DNA from: Bacteroides sp. 519
GTDB lineage: Bacteria; Bacteroidota; Bacteroidia; Bacteroidales; Bacteroidaceae
Direction of reading: 5' to 3'
DNA length: 64,000 bases
Assembly (NCBI RefSeq): GCF_010500955.1
Contig: NZ_QVMJ01000001.1
Location: 186,001 to 250,000, forward strand
The first letter of the stretch is position 1, and each line of letters starts with the position of its first letter. Positions 54,077 through 63,305 of the stretch are shown in pieces. Both the position numbers and the translations under genes were made by a program. The notes under the pieces are model-generated. The model had not been told where the DNA came from and ran no database searches. It was given only the letters and a program-made list of their open reading frames with translations.

Positions 54077-56188
54077 ATGAAAGTATGTATAGCGGAAAAA
54101 CCCAGTGTGGCAAAAAGTATTGCCGCGATTCTGGGTGCATCGTCCCGAAAAGACGGATATTTTGAAGGCGGCGGTTACGCCGTAACATGGGCGTTCGGAC
54201 ACCTTGTCGGACTCGCCATGCCGGAAGCCTACGGAATAACAGGCTTCAAACGTGAGAACTTACCGATATTGCCGAAAGAGTTTTTACTTGTTCCCCGGCA
54301 AATCAAAGAGGGCAAGGAGTATAAACCCGACCCCGGAGTAATGAAACAGTTGAACATCATAAAAGACCTGTTCAGCCGTGCCAGCGAGATAATTGTTTGC
54401 TGTGATGCAGGTCGAGAAGGAGAACTTATCCATCGCTACATTTATAATTATTTAGGGTGCAAAGTTCCTTGTCGCCGATTGTGGATAAGCTCGCTTACCG
54501 ACCGCGCCATACGTGACGGTTTCCAAACCCTGCGCCCCGGAAGCGATTACGACAACTTATTTCTTTCGGCGCAAGCCCGCAGTCGTGCGGATTATGTAGT
54601 CGGACTGAATGCAAGCCAAGCGTTATCCATCACCGCCGGAAGCGGTATCTGGTCGCTCGGTCGGGTGCAGACCCCGACGCTGGCGATGATTTGTTCCCGC
54701 TATATGGAGAACAAGGATTTTACCCCGCAGACTTATTTCCGCCTGAAAGCGCATACGGCAAAAGATGCAACAGCATTTGGCACACTGTCCGAAAGCAAGT
54801 ACGACAAACGCCAATCGGCAGATGAAGCGGCAATAGCAATCCGCGAAGCCGGAATGCTTCGGGTTACGGGTGTAGAACGAAAGGAAGTTCGCCAAGAACC
54901 GCCTTTGCTTTACGACCTGACTTCTTTACAGAAAGATGCGAACAAGCAGCACGGTTTTTCAGCGGATAAAACGCTCTCGATAGCACAGGAACTATATGAA
55001 CAGCGCGTATTGTCCTATCCAAGAACCGGAAGCCGCTATATTTCCCAAGACGTATTTGAGGAAATACCACATTTGGTTGCTATGCTCCGTTCGCATCCGT
55101 TGTTCGGCAGGTATATCGACAAACGTTTCGACACTACGCTAAATAGCCGTCCGGTGGATGATACGAAAGTTACCGACCACCATGCGCTGATTATTACGGA
55201 AGATCCCGCTTCGGGATTATCCGAAGAACAGCAAATCATTTATAATATGGTTGCCGGGCGGATGTTGGAAGCCTTCGGGGAACGTTGCATCAAAGAGAAC
55301 ACCACCGTTTCATTAGAAGCCGGAGGTGTACACTTTGTAGCAAGGGGCAGCATAACATTACATCCTGGTTGGCGTGAAGTTTTTGGAGCCGATCAGGAAG
55401 AAATGGACGGCGAAGAATTAACCGTGCTGCCCGATTTGACGGAGGGCGATACGCTTACCCTCCGTGATTTGGAAATACAGGAGAAGCAGACCAAGCCGAA
55501 ACCGCTACACACAGAGGCGACATTGCTTGCTTCTATGGAATCGGCAGGTAAGGAATGTGAAAACGAAGAAGAACGCGAAGCGATGAAAGAGGGCGGCATC
55601 GGTACGCCGGCAACACGCGCTGCGATTATTGAAACGCTTTTTGCCCGCGAGTATATCCGGCGGGAAAAGAAATTGCTTGTCCCGACAAACAAGGGACTGA
55701 CTGTCTATTTGGCTGTCCGCGATAAGAAAATCGCTGACGTGGCCATGACCGGAAGCTGGGAGTTGGCTCTCTCGAAAATCGGCACAGGCGAAATGGATGC
55801 AACGACATTCCACCGTTCGATAGAGGTGTATGCTTCGCAGATTACAGCCGAGTTGTTGGAGATGCCTTTCGAGCGTAAGGACAACCGCCAGAACTGCCCG
55901 TGTCCGAAGTGTGGAAATGGCAACGTGGTTTTCTACCCAAAAGTCGCCAAGTGCAATAATGAGAATTGCGGACTGACGGTTTTCCGCTCTATTGCGAAAA
56001 AGGAGTTGTCGGATTCACAGCTTACTACGCTTCTGATGAACGGAAAGACCGGAATTATTAAGGGCTTCGTGAGCAGTAAGACGGGCAGCACATTTGATGC
56101 GGCTGTCGCTTTCGACGCTGATTATAAGACTATTTTTGAGTTCGCCCCGAAGAAAGGCAAGGGCGGGAAAAGAAGTAAATCAAAGTAA
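54077..56188 (+). CDS. topB: DNA topoisomerase III (type IA)
   Basis: 703 residues. The TOPRIM domain (MKVCIAEKPSVAKSIA; DAGREGELIHR), the active-site Tyr in YPRTGSRYIS and a C-terminal zinc finger (CPCPKCGNGN ... CNNENCG) are all present. It relaxes or decatenates single-strand-containing DNA and is thought to help ICE DNA processing during transfer. It is in an operon with the DUF3945-type gene, 35 bases upstream. The protein is full length. Confidence 0.95.
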   Translation: MKVCIAEKPSVAKSIAAILGASSRKDGYFEGGGYAVTWAFGHLVGLAMPEAYGITGFKRENLPILPKEFLLVPRQIKEGKEYKPDPGVMKQLNIIKDLFSRASEIIVCCDAGREGELIHRYIYNYLGCKVPCRRLWISSLTDRAIRDGFQTLRPGSDYDNLFLSAQARSRADYVVGLNASQALSITAGSGIWSLGRVQTPTLAMICSRYMENKDFTPQTYFRLKAHTAKDATAFGTLSESKYDKRQSADEAAIAIREAGMLRVTGVERKEVRQEPPLLYDLTSLQKDANKQHGFSADKTLSIAQELYEQRVLSYPRTGSRYISQDVFEEIPHLVAMLRSHPLFGRYIDKRFDTTLNSRPVDDTKVTDHHALIITEDPASGLSEEQQIIYNMVAGRMLEAFGERCIKENTTVSLEAGGVHFVARGSITLHPGWREVFGADQEEMDGEELTVLPDLTEGDTLTLRDLEIQEKQTKPKPLHTEATLLASMESAGKECENEEEREAMKEGGIGTPATRAAIIETLFAREYIRREKKLLVPTNKGLTVYLAVRDKKIADVAMTGSWELALSKIGTGEMDATTFHRSIEVYASQITAELLEMPFERKDNRQNCPCPKCGNGNVVFYPKVAKCNNENCGLTVFRSIAKKELSDSQLTTLLMNGKTGIIKGFVSSKTGSTFDAAVAFDADYKTIFEFAPKKGKGGKRSKSK

Positions 56189-56416
56189 ATGATTAACTTT
56201 TTTTACAAGAATATACTCCCGCTCGACAATGCCAAAGTAAAACTTTGCATTGTCCTCGCTTAGTCGTATATTTGCCGCTAAGAAAGTCCAAAGAGCATAG
56301 TCATTGTAAATAGGGATGTTTACTTTAACTTCTGCGGATTTTTTTAGTGGAGGGCGTCCGGGGCAAGGCTTCGGACGCCTATTTATGTAGGCTTTAGAGC
56401 TATAACGTGTTGTCAA
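56180..56416 (-). CDS. Doubtful small ORF over two hairpins, 78 aa
   Basis: The minus frame reads CPGRPPLKKSAEVKVNIPIY and later LAANIRLSEDNAKFYFG, which has protein-like composition. However, it overlaps the end of topB by nine bases, and its DNA contains two hairpins (56225-56254 and 56353-56379) and one CCACTAAAAAAATC copy in frame (PLKKS). It could be a true small ICE protein or an accidental frame across regulatory sequence. Confidence 0.35.
   Translation of the reverse strand: MTTRYSSKAYINRRPKPCPGRPPLKKSAEVKVNIPIYNDYALWTFLAANIRLSEDNAKFYFGIVEREYILVKKVNHLL
56225..56254. terminator. Hairpin downstream of topB
   Basis: GACAATGCCAAAG and CTTTGCATTGTC pair with one bulge around TAAAA, 37 bases after the topB stop. 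There is no T tract; a terminator or processing hairpin is possible. Confidence 0.4.
56338..56350 (-). repeat. CCACTAAAAAAATC motif, sixth copy
   Basis: Minus-strand copy (final C at 56337) next to a GGCGTCCG/CGGACGCC hairpin (56353-56379), at the boundary between topB and the caspase module. Confidence 0.7.
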
Positions 56417-56450
56417 TGTCTTTGGAAAAACAGCACGTTATTATATGTGA

Positions 56451-58553
56451 TTATGACTCAAAATTCATTTTACTTTTAGCTTCTACCTTGTCGCTGATAT
56501 TCTTGATGGTTTCTTTATAATATTCGGTATTGTAATAAGTCATTATCATTGATGGAAATAGTTTTTTAAACTCGTCTTGACTTGTAGCTGGAAATTTTGA
56601 CTTCAATCGGAAAATTGTATAGAAAAAATATTCTACAAATTCATCACTCTTACCTTCAGCTACAAATCGAGTAAATAACAATAGCCAATACTCGCCGTAA
56701 TGGTCAATAAGGTACCCTAAATCAAACAAATCTCTTAATGCCAGAGCTAATTCATTGTAGAATTGTGTTACAAGACTGACTTTAAGCCACAATTCTCGTG
56801 TCATCAATTTATTTGATAGTAATGCCGAAGAGATATCGTACATCCGCTCGTTTTCATTTTCAAATAGGTATAATAGGAATTTAGCGGCAAATGTATTTTC
56901 TGCATAACAATCATAGTAATAGTTCGTCAGTATTTTTTTCGTAGTAAATACATCAATACTACAGTTTAGTAGTTTCTGACTGAATGTAGGCAAAACACCA
57001 TGTATATTGCTTAAATTCAGCGAATTATTTCTTGTAATTAAGTGTAGCAATTCAATAGGACAGTTAGGGCAAAATAAAGCTAATGCAGCAGCATAGTCAT
57101 CAGCAAGAATACGTTCTTTTATTCTTTCTTTTTCATCATCTCTTAAATAAGTCCAGTTTGCCGTACAAACAGATATCAGATAATTAGTAGTGTATTTATT
57201 ATCAAGTTTAAGGATGTCAGAAACAATATCTTTTCGTGCGTTGGGTACATTGCGGGTTATGTCAAAAGCTAAAGACAAGGCTACTAACTGGTTTTCTCTT
57301 TCAAATGAGCAAGATTCAATCTGTAGTTTATAAAAACATAAAATGCTTTCAAATATTGTAATATATTCTTCCGGAGTTACTTTTTCTGCAAAATCCATTA
57401 AAGTTCTAGAATAACGTCCGCTCATCAAATATGACGCAACTCGCGGATCCATATTGGATATAAATATCGGAAAAACTTCTTTCCAGAGATTCCACAATTC
57501 TAATTGTTGCTCTTCATTAAAATCTCTCCAATGAATATCTACCGAACCATAATCTATAGTAAAATGTAACATTAATCTACCACATCTGAGACAATTGTTT
57601 TTTTGCTGGAAAATGTCGAATATGAGATTCTTAAATATCACCTTTATAGACTCATCAACTTTGTGAAAATTATTAATACAGAGTTCGACAACTTTATACG
57701 ATGTATCAGGAAGAAGGTACTGTTTATTATCTTTCAACAGTCCCACTATGTATACATTGTCTATTTTATTTAGAAAATGGAAGAGATATTTGATTGCTGT
57801 AGTTCTTAAGAACTCTTCTTCTGCATGAATAGCTTTCTCAAATAAATTTTGTTCAAAATCAACTTCATTGTCTCTATGATGCAACAGTAGTTGATTTAGA
57901 AGCTTGGATGAGATAAGGGCATTTCTGTTAATGACACTAATACCTTGAATATATTCTTCGGGAGTTAATTTTCTTTGTTGAAATTCATGTGTTAAAAAAG
58001 AGTATTCGTCATAATAGGGCGTTTCCTCATTCCAATAAATATATAATGAAGAATCATCAGCAATTAGCTCTGTTAATTCTTTTGTCTCTTCAGGTGACAT
58101 ATCGAACTCTCTTTCGATAAAATATTGTAGAATTGAATCTCTAACTTTCGGAAATAAAGGTTTATGTAAATAATATATAGGAATGTCTATAGCTGCATGA
58201 TAGAGGCTATCGTCTGACAACTCTAAGTATCTGATGTTTTTAGAGCATATAAATGCTGCGCTAGGATTTAAACAATTAATGGAATTATACAAGTTGCGAA
58301 TGAGAACCTTTCGTCTCCGATCATTCAGATTACTTATCATATAAATACACACTTCCTGATGGTAAGGATGGGTAAATCTAATCCCCTCATCATTAACCTG
58401 TATAACATTCTGTTGCTCAAGCCATAAAATTTGTTTTTTTATATCTACGTCAATTTCTATTAGGTTTTCGTATTGCGGAATTTTAGGTTCATAAAACAGA
58501 CTGGATGTTCTGAAATTTTTCTCTTCTCGCTCCTCAATTGAAGGATATTTCAT
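56451..58553 (-). CDS. Large helical protein, apparent C-terminal half of the caspase-NTPase
   Basis: 700 residues. The start looks like the middle of a winged helix (KKQILWLEQQNVIQVNDEGI, then RFTHPYHQEVCIYM), the segment that normally follows a STAND NTPase core. The remaining 600 residues are helical, repeat-like text without clear TPR consensus, as expected for the ligand-sensing end. It overlaps the caspase gene by 20 bases in another frame. It is either a coupled separate subunit or the second half of one gene split by a frameshift. Confidence 0.75.
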   Translation of the reverse strand: MKYPSIEEREEKNFRTSSLFYEPKIPQYENLIEIDVDIKKQILWLEQQNVIQVNDEGIRFTHPYHQEVCIYMISNLNDRRRKVLIRNLYNSINCLNPSAAFICSKNIRYLELSDDSLYHAAIDIPIYYLHKPLFPKVRDSILQYFIEREFDMSPEETKELTELIADDSSLYIYWNEETPYYDEYSFLTHEFQQRKLTPEEYIQGISVINRNALISSKLLNQLLLHHRDNEVDFEQNLFEKAIHAEEEFLRTTAIKYLFHFLNKIDNVYIVGLLKDNKQYLLPDTSYKVVELCINNFHKVDESIKVIFKNLIFDIFQQKNNCLRCGRLMLHFTIDYGSVDIHWRDFNEEQQLELWNLWKEVFPIFISNMDPRVASYLMSGRYSRTLMDFAEKVTPEEYITIFESILCFYKLQIESCSFERENQLVALSLAFDITRNVPNARKDIVSDILKLDNKYTTNYLISVCTANWTYLRDDEKERIKERILADDYAAALALFCPNCPIELLHLITRNNSLNLSNIHGVLPTFSQKLLNCSIDVFTTKKILTNYYYDCYAENTFAAKFLLYLFENENERMYDISSALLSNKLMTRELWLKVSLVTQFYNELALALRDLFDLGYLIDHYGEYWLLLFTRFVAEGKSDEFVEYFFYTIFRLKSKFPATSQDEFKKLFPSMIMTYYNTEYYKETIKNISDKVEAKSKMNFES

Positions 58554-60009
58554 TATGGAGTATAAAAGCTATATCATTATTGGTTACACGATCTATGGTA
58601 TTACAGGTTAATGCCATAACACAACAGATATCCCATATTTCCGGTTTATTATTTAAATATATCCCAGCTTGCTGCTTTGCATCGATTTGTGATAGGTGAA
58701 CAATATCTAGCAACGCTTTTTGTTCTATATCATCTTTAGACATAGTACTGACGGTTTTCAAATTACCTATGTTGAGGATGCTCTCCGAAGAATTTAAATA
58801 ATCTATATATTCTGTTATTTTCTCATCGCTGAGCCCCATCAGAGAAGAATAAATTTCCCAAGCTTGTATCAACACATCTTTTTCTGAGTATATTTCCTGC
58901 CAATCGACAGAGGCTTCTTTGCAGTTAATGAGATTACTGTGCCCAAAGATTTCAAGTATAATATCTTTTCGAGAGGTTATTATCAAAAGGTTTGTAATAG
59001 GTTTATTTGAAATAATATCCGAAACAATTTTATGTCGGTTGGAATCCGAAAATGTTTTCCATGAACCATATGGATCATCTAATAGACAGACACGAGGATG
59101 ATCCGTAAGAGATAAGAAATTCCTAGCAGTATCCAAATTATTTGTTTGCAAAAAATCATAACCTTTCCGCCATAATTTTTTTGCCAAAGAAAGGGATAAG
59201 TATGTTTTACCGACCTTTGTATCACCGCAAAGAAGGAGAGTTCCTTCTTTTAACAATTTATTAATCAAGTGTGTTTCATCACTTCGTTCCATGTAAAATG
59301 GATCCACAAATGGAGCTTTACAATGAGGAGGTGCTTTTCTCCATAGAGCAAAAGGTTGCACATCCTTTTGGGCTCCCTGAATACTAATGCGTTGTGCTAT
59401 ACCTTTTAACTGAAATATATGATTTATATATTCATATATTCTACTAATCGACAATTGATTATTCGTGTAGAGTGAATGATCATCTAAAGCTTCGCAAAAT
59501 GCACTGGTAAATAAGCTACTATTAGGATAAGCGAATGCTGAAGTTGTGGGCGTTGATGCAAAGATGCCGAAAAAACCCAAAGAATCATCATCTGCATAAC
59601 CTCCATATTCCGTTATAATTTCTTCTCCGCTTTCGCATGCATCAACTATTATACATGAACTTTTAGGAGACAAAGCAATAATCCACTCTGTCACTTCTTT
59701 AATTCCCAGATCTTCAAGATCATTGAGACACAAAAAGGATTCATGCGTTGCATTATGATAGCCATGCCCACTGAAATAAAATAGAATATTTTCAATATCT
59801 TCTACAATTAGTTGGACAAATATATCTTCTACTTTTTGTTTCGCTCCTCTTTGGGGTTCACCAGCACTTATCAACAAAGACATATATCTATCATAGATAC
59901 AATATTCCCTCAATTTACTCTCCAAAAGATTAATATCTTTATTTGGCGCAGTTAATTTCTCATTTGGATCTGCATAATTTTCAGATGCTATTAGTATAGC
60001 TACATTCAT
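58534..60009 (-). CDS. Caspase-like protease fused to nSTAND3-type NTPase
   Basis: 491 residues. The caspase-like (C14) domain spans about 1-220, with catalytic His82 in FSGHGYH and Cys125 in VDACESG. The NTPase follows: Walker A is GDTKVGKTY (262-270) and Walker B is CLLDDPYG (308-315), the latter characteristic of nSTAND3. The protein stops just after the NTPase (HNEISFN). Architectures of this kind are predicted to sense infection and kill the cell by proteolysis. AT-rich, no signal peptide, and its stop overlaps the next start. Confidence 0.8.
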   Translation of the reverse strand: MNVAILIASENYADPNEKLTAPNKDINLLESKLREYCIYDRYMSLLISAGEPQRGAKQKVEDIFVQLIVEDIENILFYFSGHGYHNATHESFLCLNDLEDLGIKEVTEWIIALSPKSSCIIVDACESGEEIITEYGGYADDDSLGFFGIFASTPTTSAFAYPNSSLFTSAFCEALDDHSLYTNNQLSISRIYEYINHIFQLKGIAQRISIQGAQKDVQPFALWRKAPPHCKAPFVDPFYMERSDETHLINKLLKEGTLLLCGDTKVGKTYLSLSLAKKLWRKGYDFLQTNNLDTARNFLSLTDHPRVCLLDDPYGSWKTFSDSNRHKIVSDIISNKPITNLLIITSRKDIILEIFGHSNLINCKEASVDWQEIYSEKDVLIQAWEIYSSLMGLSDEKITEYIDYLNSSESILNIGNLKTVSTMSKDDIEQKALLDIVHLSQIDAKQQAGIYLNNKPEIWDICCVMALTCNTIDRVTNNDIAFILHNEISFN

Positions 60010-60577
60010 ACATTATCAATATTTATAAACACAAAATACAATGCCATAACCGATAAAAGGTAGAAATTATGCGGTAAATACAAGCAATGATTTCAAGTGT
60101 ATGCGAAAATATTCTTCAATAATTCAACTAAAAAAGCTTAGAAGATACTCATCTCATCAACTAAACAATTTCGTCCCAAAGATACCAATTATCTAACAAC
60201 CAGCCACTATACACCCGCTAATATCGTCCTTACCTCCATTAGCAGGCTACCAACAAGCCAATTTGTTTTCCTGTTCCGCCCAATTCCCGGCTATCATCCA
60301 TACGGTTATCCCACCTTTCAACATAACGCCGGGTATTCCTTCGTCCTGAATAAATCAGCATTCGTCGCTTATATGTGGCAAGCAGAATTATTCTTTATCG
60401 GATTGAGCAGGGCTTATATCACTTTCCAACATACCGTTTACAGGGCATAAGTACCATATCCGCGCTTCTTATTAAATCCCATGACTTGTTTAATATTTCC
60501 CGACCGGGTGCGTGTATTTAGCGGGCAAAGGTGTTTACGGCTTCTTAACGGGCAGTAAAGTTCAGGCTGCGTTTGCT

Positions 60578-60622
60578 GAAAAATCTTCCTCATTCCCGTT
60601 CCGGGCGAGCGTATTTCCCAAC
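60578..60622. repeat. ICE leader block, copy 2
   Basis: Second copy of the block at 23139-23182 (GAAAAATCTTCCTC, TTCCC, CGGGCGAGCGTATTT), here about 60 bases before ardA. The rest of 60010-60578 shows no gene on either strand that I would support. Confidence 0.6.
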
Positions 60623-60678
60623 AAAAACTTGACCGCCCTAAAACCTACACCGGAAATCGCCCATAAAACAACGACCGT

Positions 60679-61233
60679 ATGGTCATAAAATTTGAAGTCA
60701 TGGGAAATGTAATTTTATCAGAAGCACGGGTTTATGTAGGCACTTATGCCAAGTACAATAACGGTTCTATCTTCGGAAAGTGGTTAGACCTTTCGGATTA
60801 TTCCAACAAAGAAGAATTTTACGACGCTTGCCGCGAATTACACAGCGACGAGCCGGATGCTGAATATATGTTTCAGGACTACGAGAATATCCCCGACGGG
60901 CTTATCAATGAAAGCTGGATTTCGGATAACCTCTTTGAAGTGATTGAAGCCGTTTCGGAGTTGGGCGACGATGAACAGGAAGCCTTTTACCTTTGGCTTG
61001 ATAACAACAGCCGCGATATTGATACGGACGATATTAGCGGATTGATTGATTCGTTCCGCGACGATTATCAAGGCACTTATAAAGACGAAGAAGATTACGC
61101 TTATGAAGTTGTCGAACAATGTTACGACTTGCCGGAGTTTGCTAAAACGTATTTCGACTATGAAAAATTTGCACGCGACCTTTTTATCGGCGATTACTGG
61201 TTCAGTTCCGGTTACGTTTTCCGTTGCAGCTAA
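60679..61233 (+). CDS. ardA: Antirestriction protein ArdA
   Basis: 184 residues, very acidic, mimicking DNA to block type I restriction enzymes during ICE entry. EARVYVGTYAKYNNGSIFG, KWLDLSDYSNKEEFYDACRE and later YFDYEKFARDLFIGDYWF match the ArdA family. An ATG at 60700 (MGNVILSEARVYV) is a good alternative start closer to the family norm. It stands alone between the leader block and a terminator. Confidence 0.92.
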   Translation: MVIKFEVMGNVILSEARVYVGTYAKYNNGSIFGKWLDLSDYSNKEEFYDACRELHSDEPDAEYMFQDYENIPDGLINESWISDNLFEVIEAVSELGDDEQEAFYLWLDNNSRDIDTDDISGLIDSFRDDYQGTYKDEEDYAYEVVEQCYDLPEFAKTYFDYEKFARDLFIGDYWFSSGYVFRCS

Positions 61234-61258
61234 CGGAAAACTTCTTTCAAAAACCGAA

Positions 61259-61281
61259 GGCGGGAAATTCCCGCCTTTTTT
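61259..61281 (+). terminator. Rho-independent terminator after ardA
   Basis: GGCGGGAA and TTCCCGCC with a minimal loop, followed by six T residues, 25 bases after the ardA stop. Confidence 0.85.
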
Positions 61282-61369
61282 CATTGGGGCAAGCATGAAA
61301 AAACGCACCCCGCATTATCTCTCGACAATACGGGGCACAACTGTAAAGCACTTCAATCAAAAAACATGG

Positions 61370-61717
61370 TTATTCGTCCGGTTCTGTTTCCGGCTCTTCG
61401 CCGTCCGGTTGCTCCGGTTCTTCATTTTCTCCTTTGGAGAATCTTGCGTTGATAAACGCGTCTACATCGCCCTCTTTATAATAAGGCTTTTGATGAATGG
61501 TGTAGAATTTCAATTCACCCGTTGCCCGATAGCGTTGCAGGGTACGTTTGGTTACGTGAAGTAATTGGCACAAGTCCTGATTATCCAAAAGGCGTTCGCC
61601 GTCCAAAAAGTTATATCTGCCTGACATATTTCCTAAATTTTCGTCCAATCGGTCGAAGCGATTCATGAAACGTTCGAACCATTCTTGCATCCATTTTCGT
61701 ATATCATCGTTATCCAT
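61370..61717 (-). CDS. Helix-turn-helix (excisionase-like) protein near right ICE block
   Basis: 115 residues. The HTH_17 domain is DNQDLCQLLHVTKRTLQ, then RYRATGELKFYTIHQKPYYKEGDV, closely like the one at 22513. The N-terminus is helical; the C-terminal 20 residues are Glu/Pro-rich. It is a likely DNA-bending or regulatory factor of the ICE. A gap of 270 bases upstream holds GGCCGGTAT twice (61773 and 61883) but no gene. Confidence 0.85.
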   Translation of the reverse strand: MDNDDIRKWMQEWFERFMNRFDRLDENLGNMSGRYNFLDGERLLDNQDLCQLLHVTKRTLQRYRATGELKFYTIHQKPYYKEGDVDAFINARFSKGENEEPEQPDGEEPETEPDE

Positions 61718-61917
61718 AACCTCTGTATTTCTGTATGTTACTGATGCAAAGTTCGGGCATTTATGAATGTCTGATAACGAGGCCGGTATGACTTTTCTTG
61801 AAAGTTTTTAGCAAAACGGCTGTCTACAAGGGTTTACAAAGGGGATTTTCTTGTGAAAAGAGACGAGGAAAAACGGGAAAAGGCCGGTATTTTTACGATA
61901 TAGATGAATTATAAATG

Positions 61918-61965
61918 AAAACACCCGATTTTGAGCTGAATCAGCATCAAAATCGGGTGTTTTTG
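61918..61965. terminator. Terminator downstream of rteC
   Basis: ACACCCGATTTTGA and TCAAAATCGGGTGT form a 14-bp perfect stem with A and T runs outside, so it works in both directions. It lies 24 bases after the rteC stop. Confidence 0.8.
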
Positions 61966-61988
61966 GATAAATACCGACCCCGGTATTT

Positions 61989-62819
61989 TTATTTCCTACC
62001 CATACGCCGCAATAGAGCGGCTTTTAGTTTATCAATATAGGGAGTGGGAGTGTTTCTTGTCTTCAAATCGTCAGTAACTCGTGAAAGATTACTATCTACT
62101 TGAATGTTAAATACATTTTGCATATAACTGTGAAGTTGTGTCTGTGGCACATCACCGAATGTAGCCGCACTATCCCATGATAAAATCTGTTCCTGAAATT
62201 CGGCTTTTGTTCCTTTCCATGTTATTTTAGTAGCTGGAAAACCGAATGAACCCATTATCAAATTGTTATTTTCGCTTAATGCTTCAATTTCCCTCGTCAG
62301 ATAATCAGAAAGCATATCGTTCGCTAAGATTTTCGCCACTTTAAAATCGCAGTTTGTAGAGAACTTCGGATCAAATTCATGAGAGAATGTTTCCATATAC
62401 TGTTCTGTATCTGCTTGTCCCCGTAAAAAATAAAGGGAGTCAAAACAAGAAGACCCCGAACGATAATAACGGATGAAATCAAGTCGTTTGCCGTTGTATC
62501 TATTTATACTGTTTAGTAAATCGTTTAGATACTCGCGTTGTTTCTCTATTCCCGTAGGTCGATCCATTTCAATATTGTATAATTTCCGGTAATAAATTAA
62601 CCGGAAACACAGTCTTGGCTTAATTTCCTTAAAAAATAGAATTTCTTCCTCCTCGCTCTGAAAGGTGTATGACAAAACAAATGTTTTTAATTGATTGTAT
62701 GCTTCGACAAATACACGGGAAGCCTCTAATGACTTTGTGATCATACTGATTTCAGAGGATTCTATTATCTCAATCTTTGCATCTATTTCTTTCTTTAGAC
62801 GAGAAGTAAATTGAATCAT
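61989..62819 (-). CDS. rteC: RteC family regulator of ICE excision
   Basis: 276 residues, RteC-family text: FSHEFDPKFSTNCDFKVAKI, ANDMLSDYLTREIEAL and a C-terminal LTWKGTKAEF-like segment (ITWKGTKAEFQEQIL). In CTnDOT, RteC activates the excision operon in response to RteA/RteB; no rteA or rteB gene lies in this window. It follows two small genes on the same strand and ends at a clear terminator. Confidence 0.88.
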   Translation of the reverse strand: MIQFTSRLKKEIDAKIEIIESSEISMITKSLEASRVFVEAYNQLKTFVLSYTFQSEEEEILFFKEIKPRLCFRLIYYRKLYNIEMDRPTGIEKQREYLNDLLNSINRYNGKRLDFIRYYRSGSSCFDSLYFLRGQADTEQYMETFSHEFDPKFSTNCDFKVAKILANDMLSDYLTREIEALSENNNLIMGSFGFPATKITWKGTKAEFQEQILSWDSAATFGDVPQTQLHSYMQNVFNIQVDSNLSRVTDDLKTRNTPTPYIDKLKAALLRRMGRK

Positions 62820-62831
62820 AAGTTATTAATA

Positions 62832-62936
62832 TTAGTCTTCTTCATGAAGTGCTTTTAGGAAACCATACAAAACGAACAAATATCCGATCATTATGAACGC
62901 CGTTATTATTGATCTGACTAAAAACAAATAGTTCAT
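62832..62936 (-). CDS. Tiny membrane protein, 34 aa
   Basis: The ATG at 62936 opens MNYLFLVRSIITAFIMIGYL, then FVLYGFLKALHEED. One hydrophobic helix with a charged end is visible. It sits seven bases after the upstream gene and 12 before rteC, so its spacing fits an operon gene. Too small to assign. Confidence 0.45.
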   Translation of the reverse strand: MNYLFLVRSIITAFIMIGYLFVLYGFLKALHEED

Positions 62937-62943
62937 TGGTTTA

Positions 62944-63282
62944 TCATTGGTCTATTTTCAGTATATTACAGCTTCTATCGTATCTCTTAATCCGCCAGAT
63001 TCGCTTTACTGAGAAGTAATCATTGGCAACACGAACTACAACCTTATCCGAAGCTGGCAAAGAGGCTATCTTTTTGCAGAAAGCGTTGTATGTTTCTATT
63101 TTATTATCATTGAAAACTACAAAGAAGTCGTTGCCGACACCTTTCAACTCTTTGCCGGACGATGGCATAGCGGCGATTATTTCGCCTAAAAGATCGTAGG
63201 TCTCAATTTGGGAGTCCTTAATTTGGACATCCGAAAGAATCAGAGCAAAAGAATGAGGCATTAAGCCAAGCAAATAATTCAT
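62944..63282 (-). CDS. Protein with internal duplication, 112 aa
   Basis: Unrecognised. Two 36-residue units are related: IETYDLLGEIIAAMPSSGK with GNDFFVVF, and IETYNAFCKKIASLPASDK with ANDYFSVK (first residues 26 and 62). The protein is soluble. It lies 23 bases after the acyltransferase gene stop and is in the same direction, so it may be cotranscribed with it and rteC. Confidence 0.6.
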   Translation of the reverse strand: MNYLLGLMPHSFALILSDVQIKDSQIETYDLLGEIIAAMPSSGKELKGVGNDFFVVFNDNKIETYNAFCKKIASLPASDKVVVRVANDYFSVKRIWRIKRYDRSCNILKIDQ

Positions 63283-63305
63283 AAGCTATATTGATTTTAA
63301 ATGTT

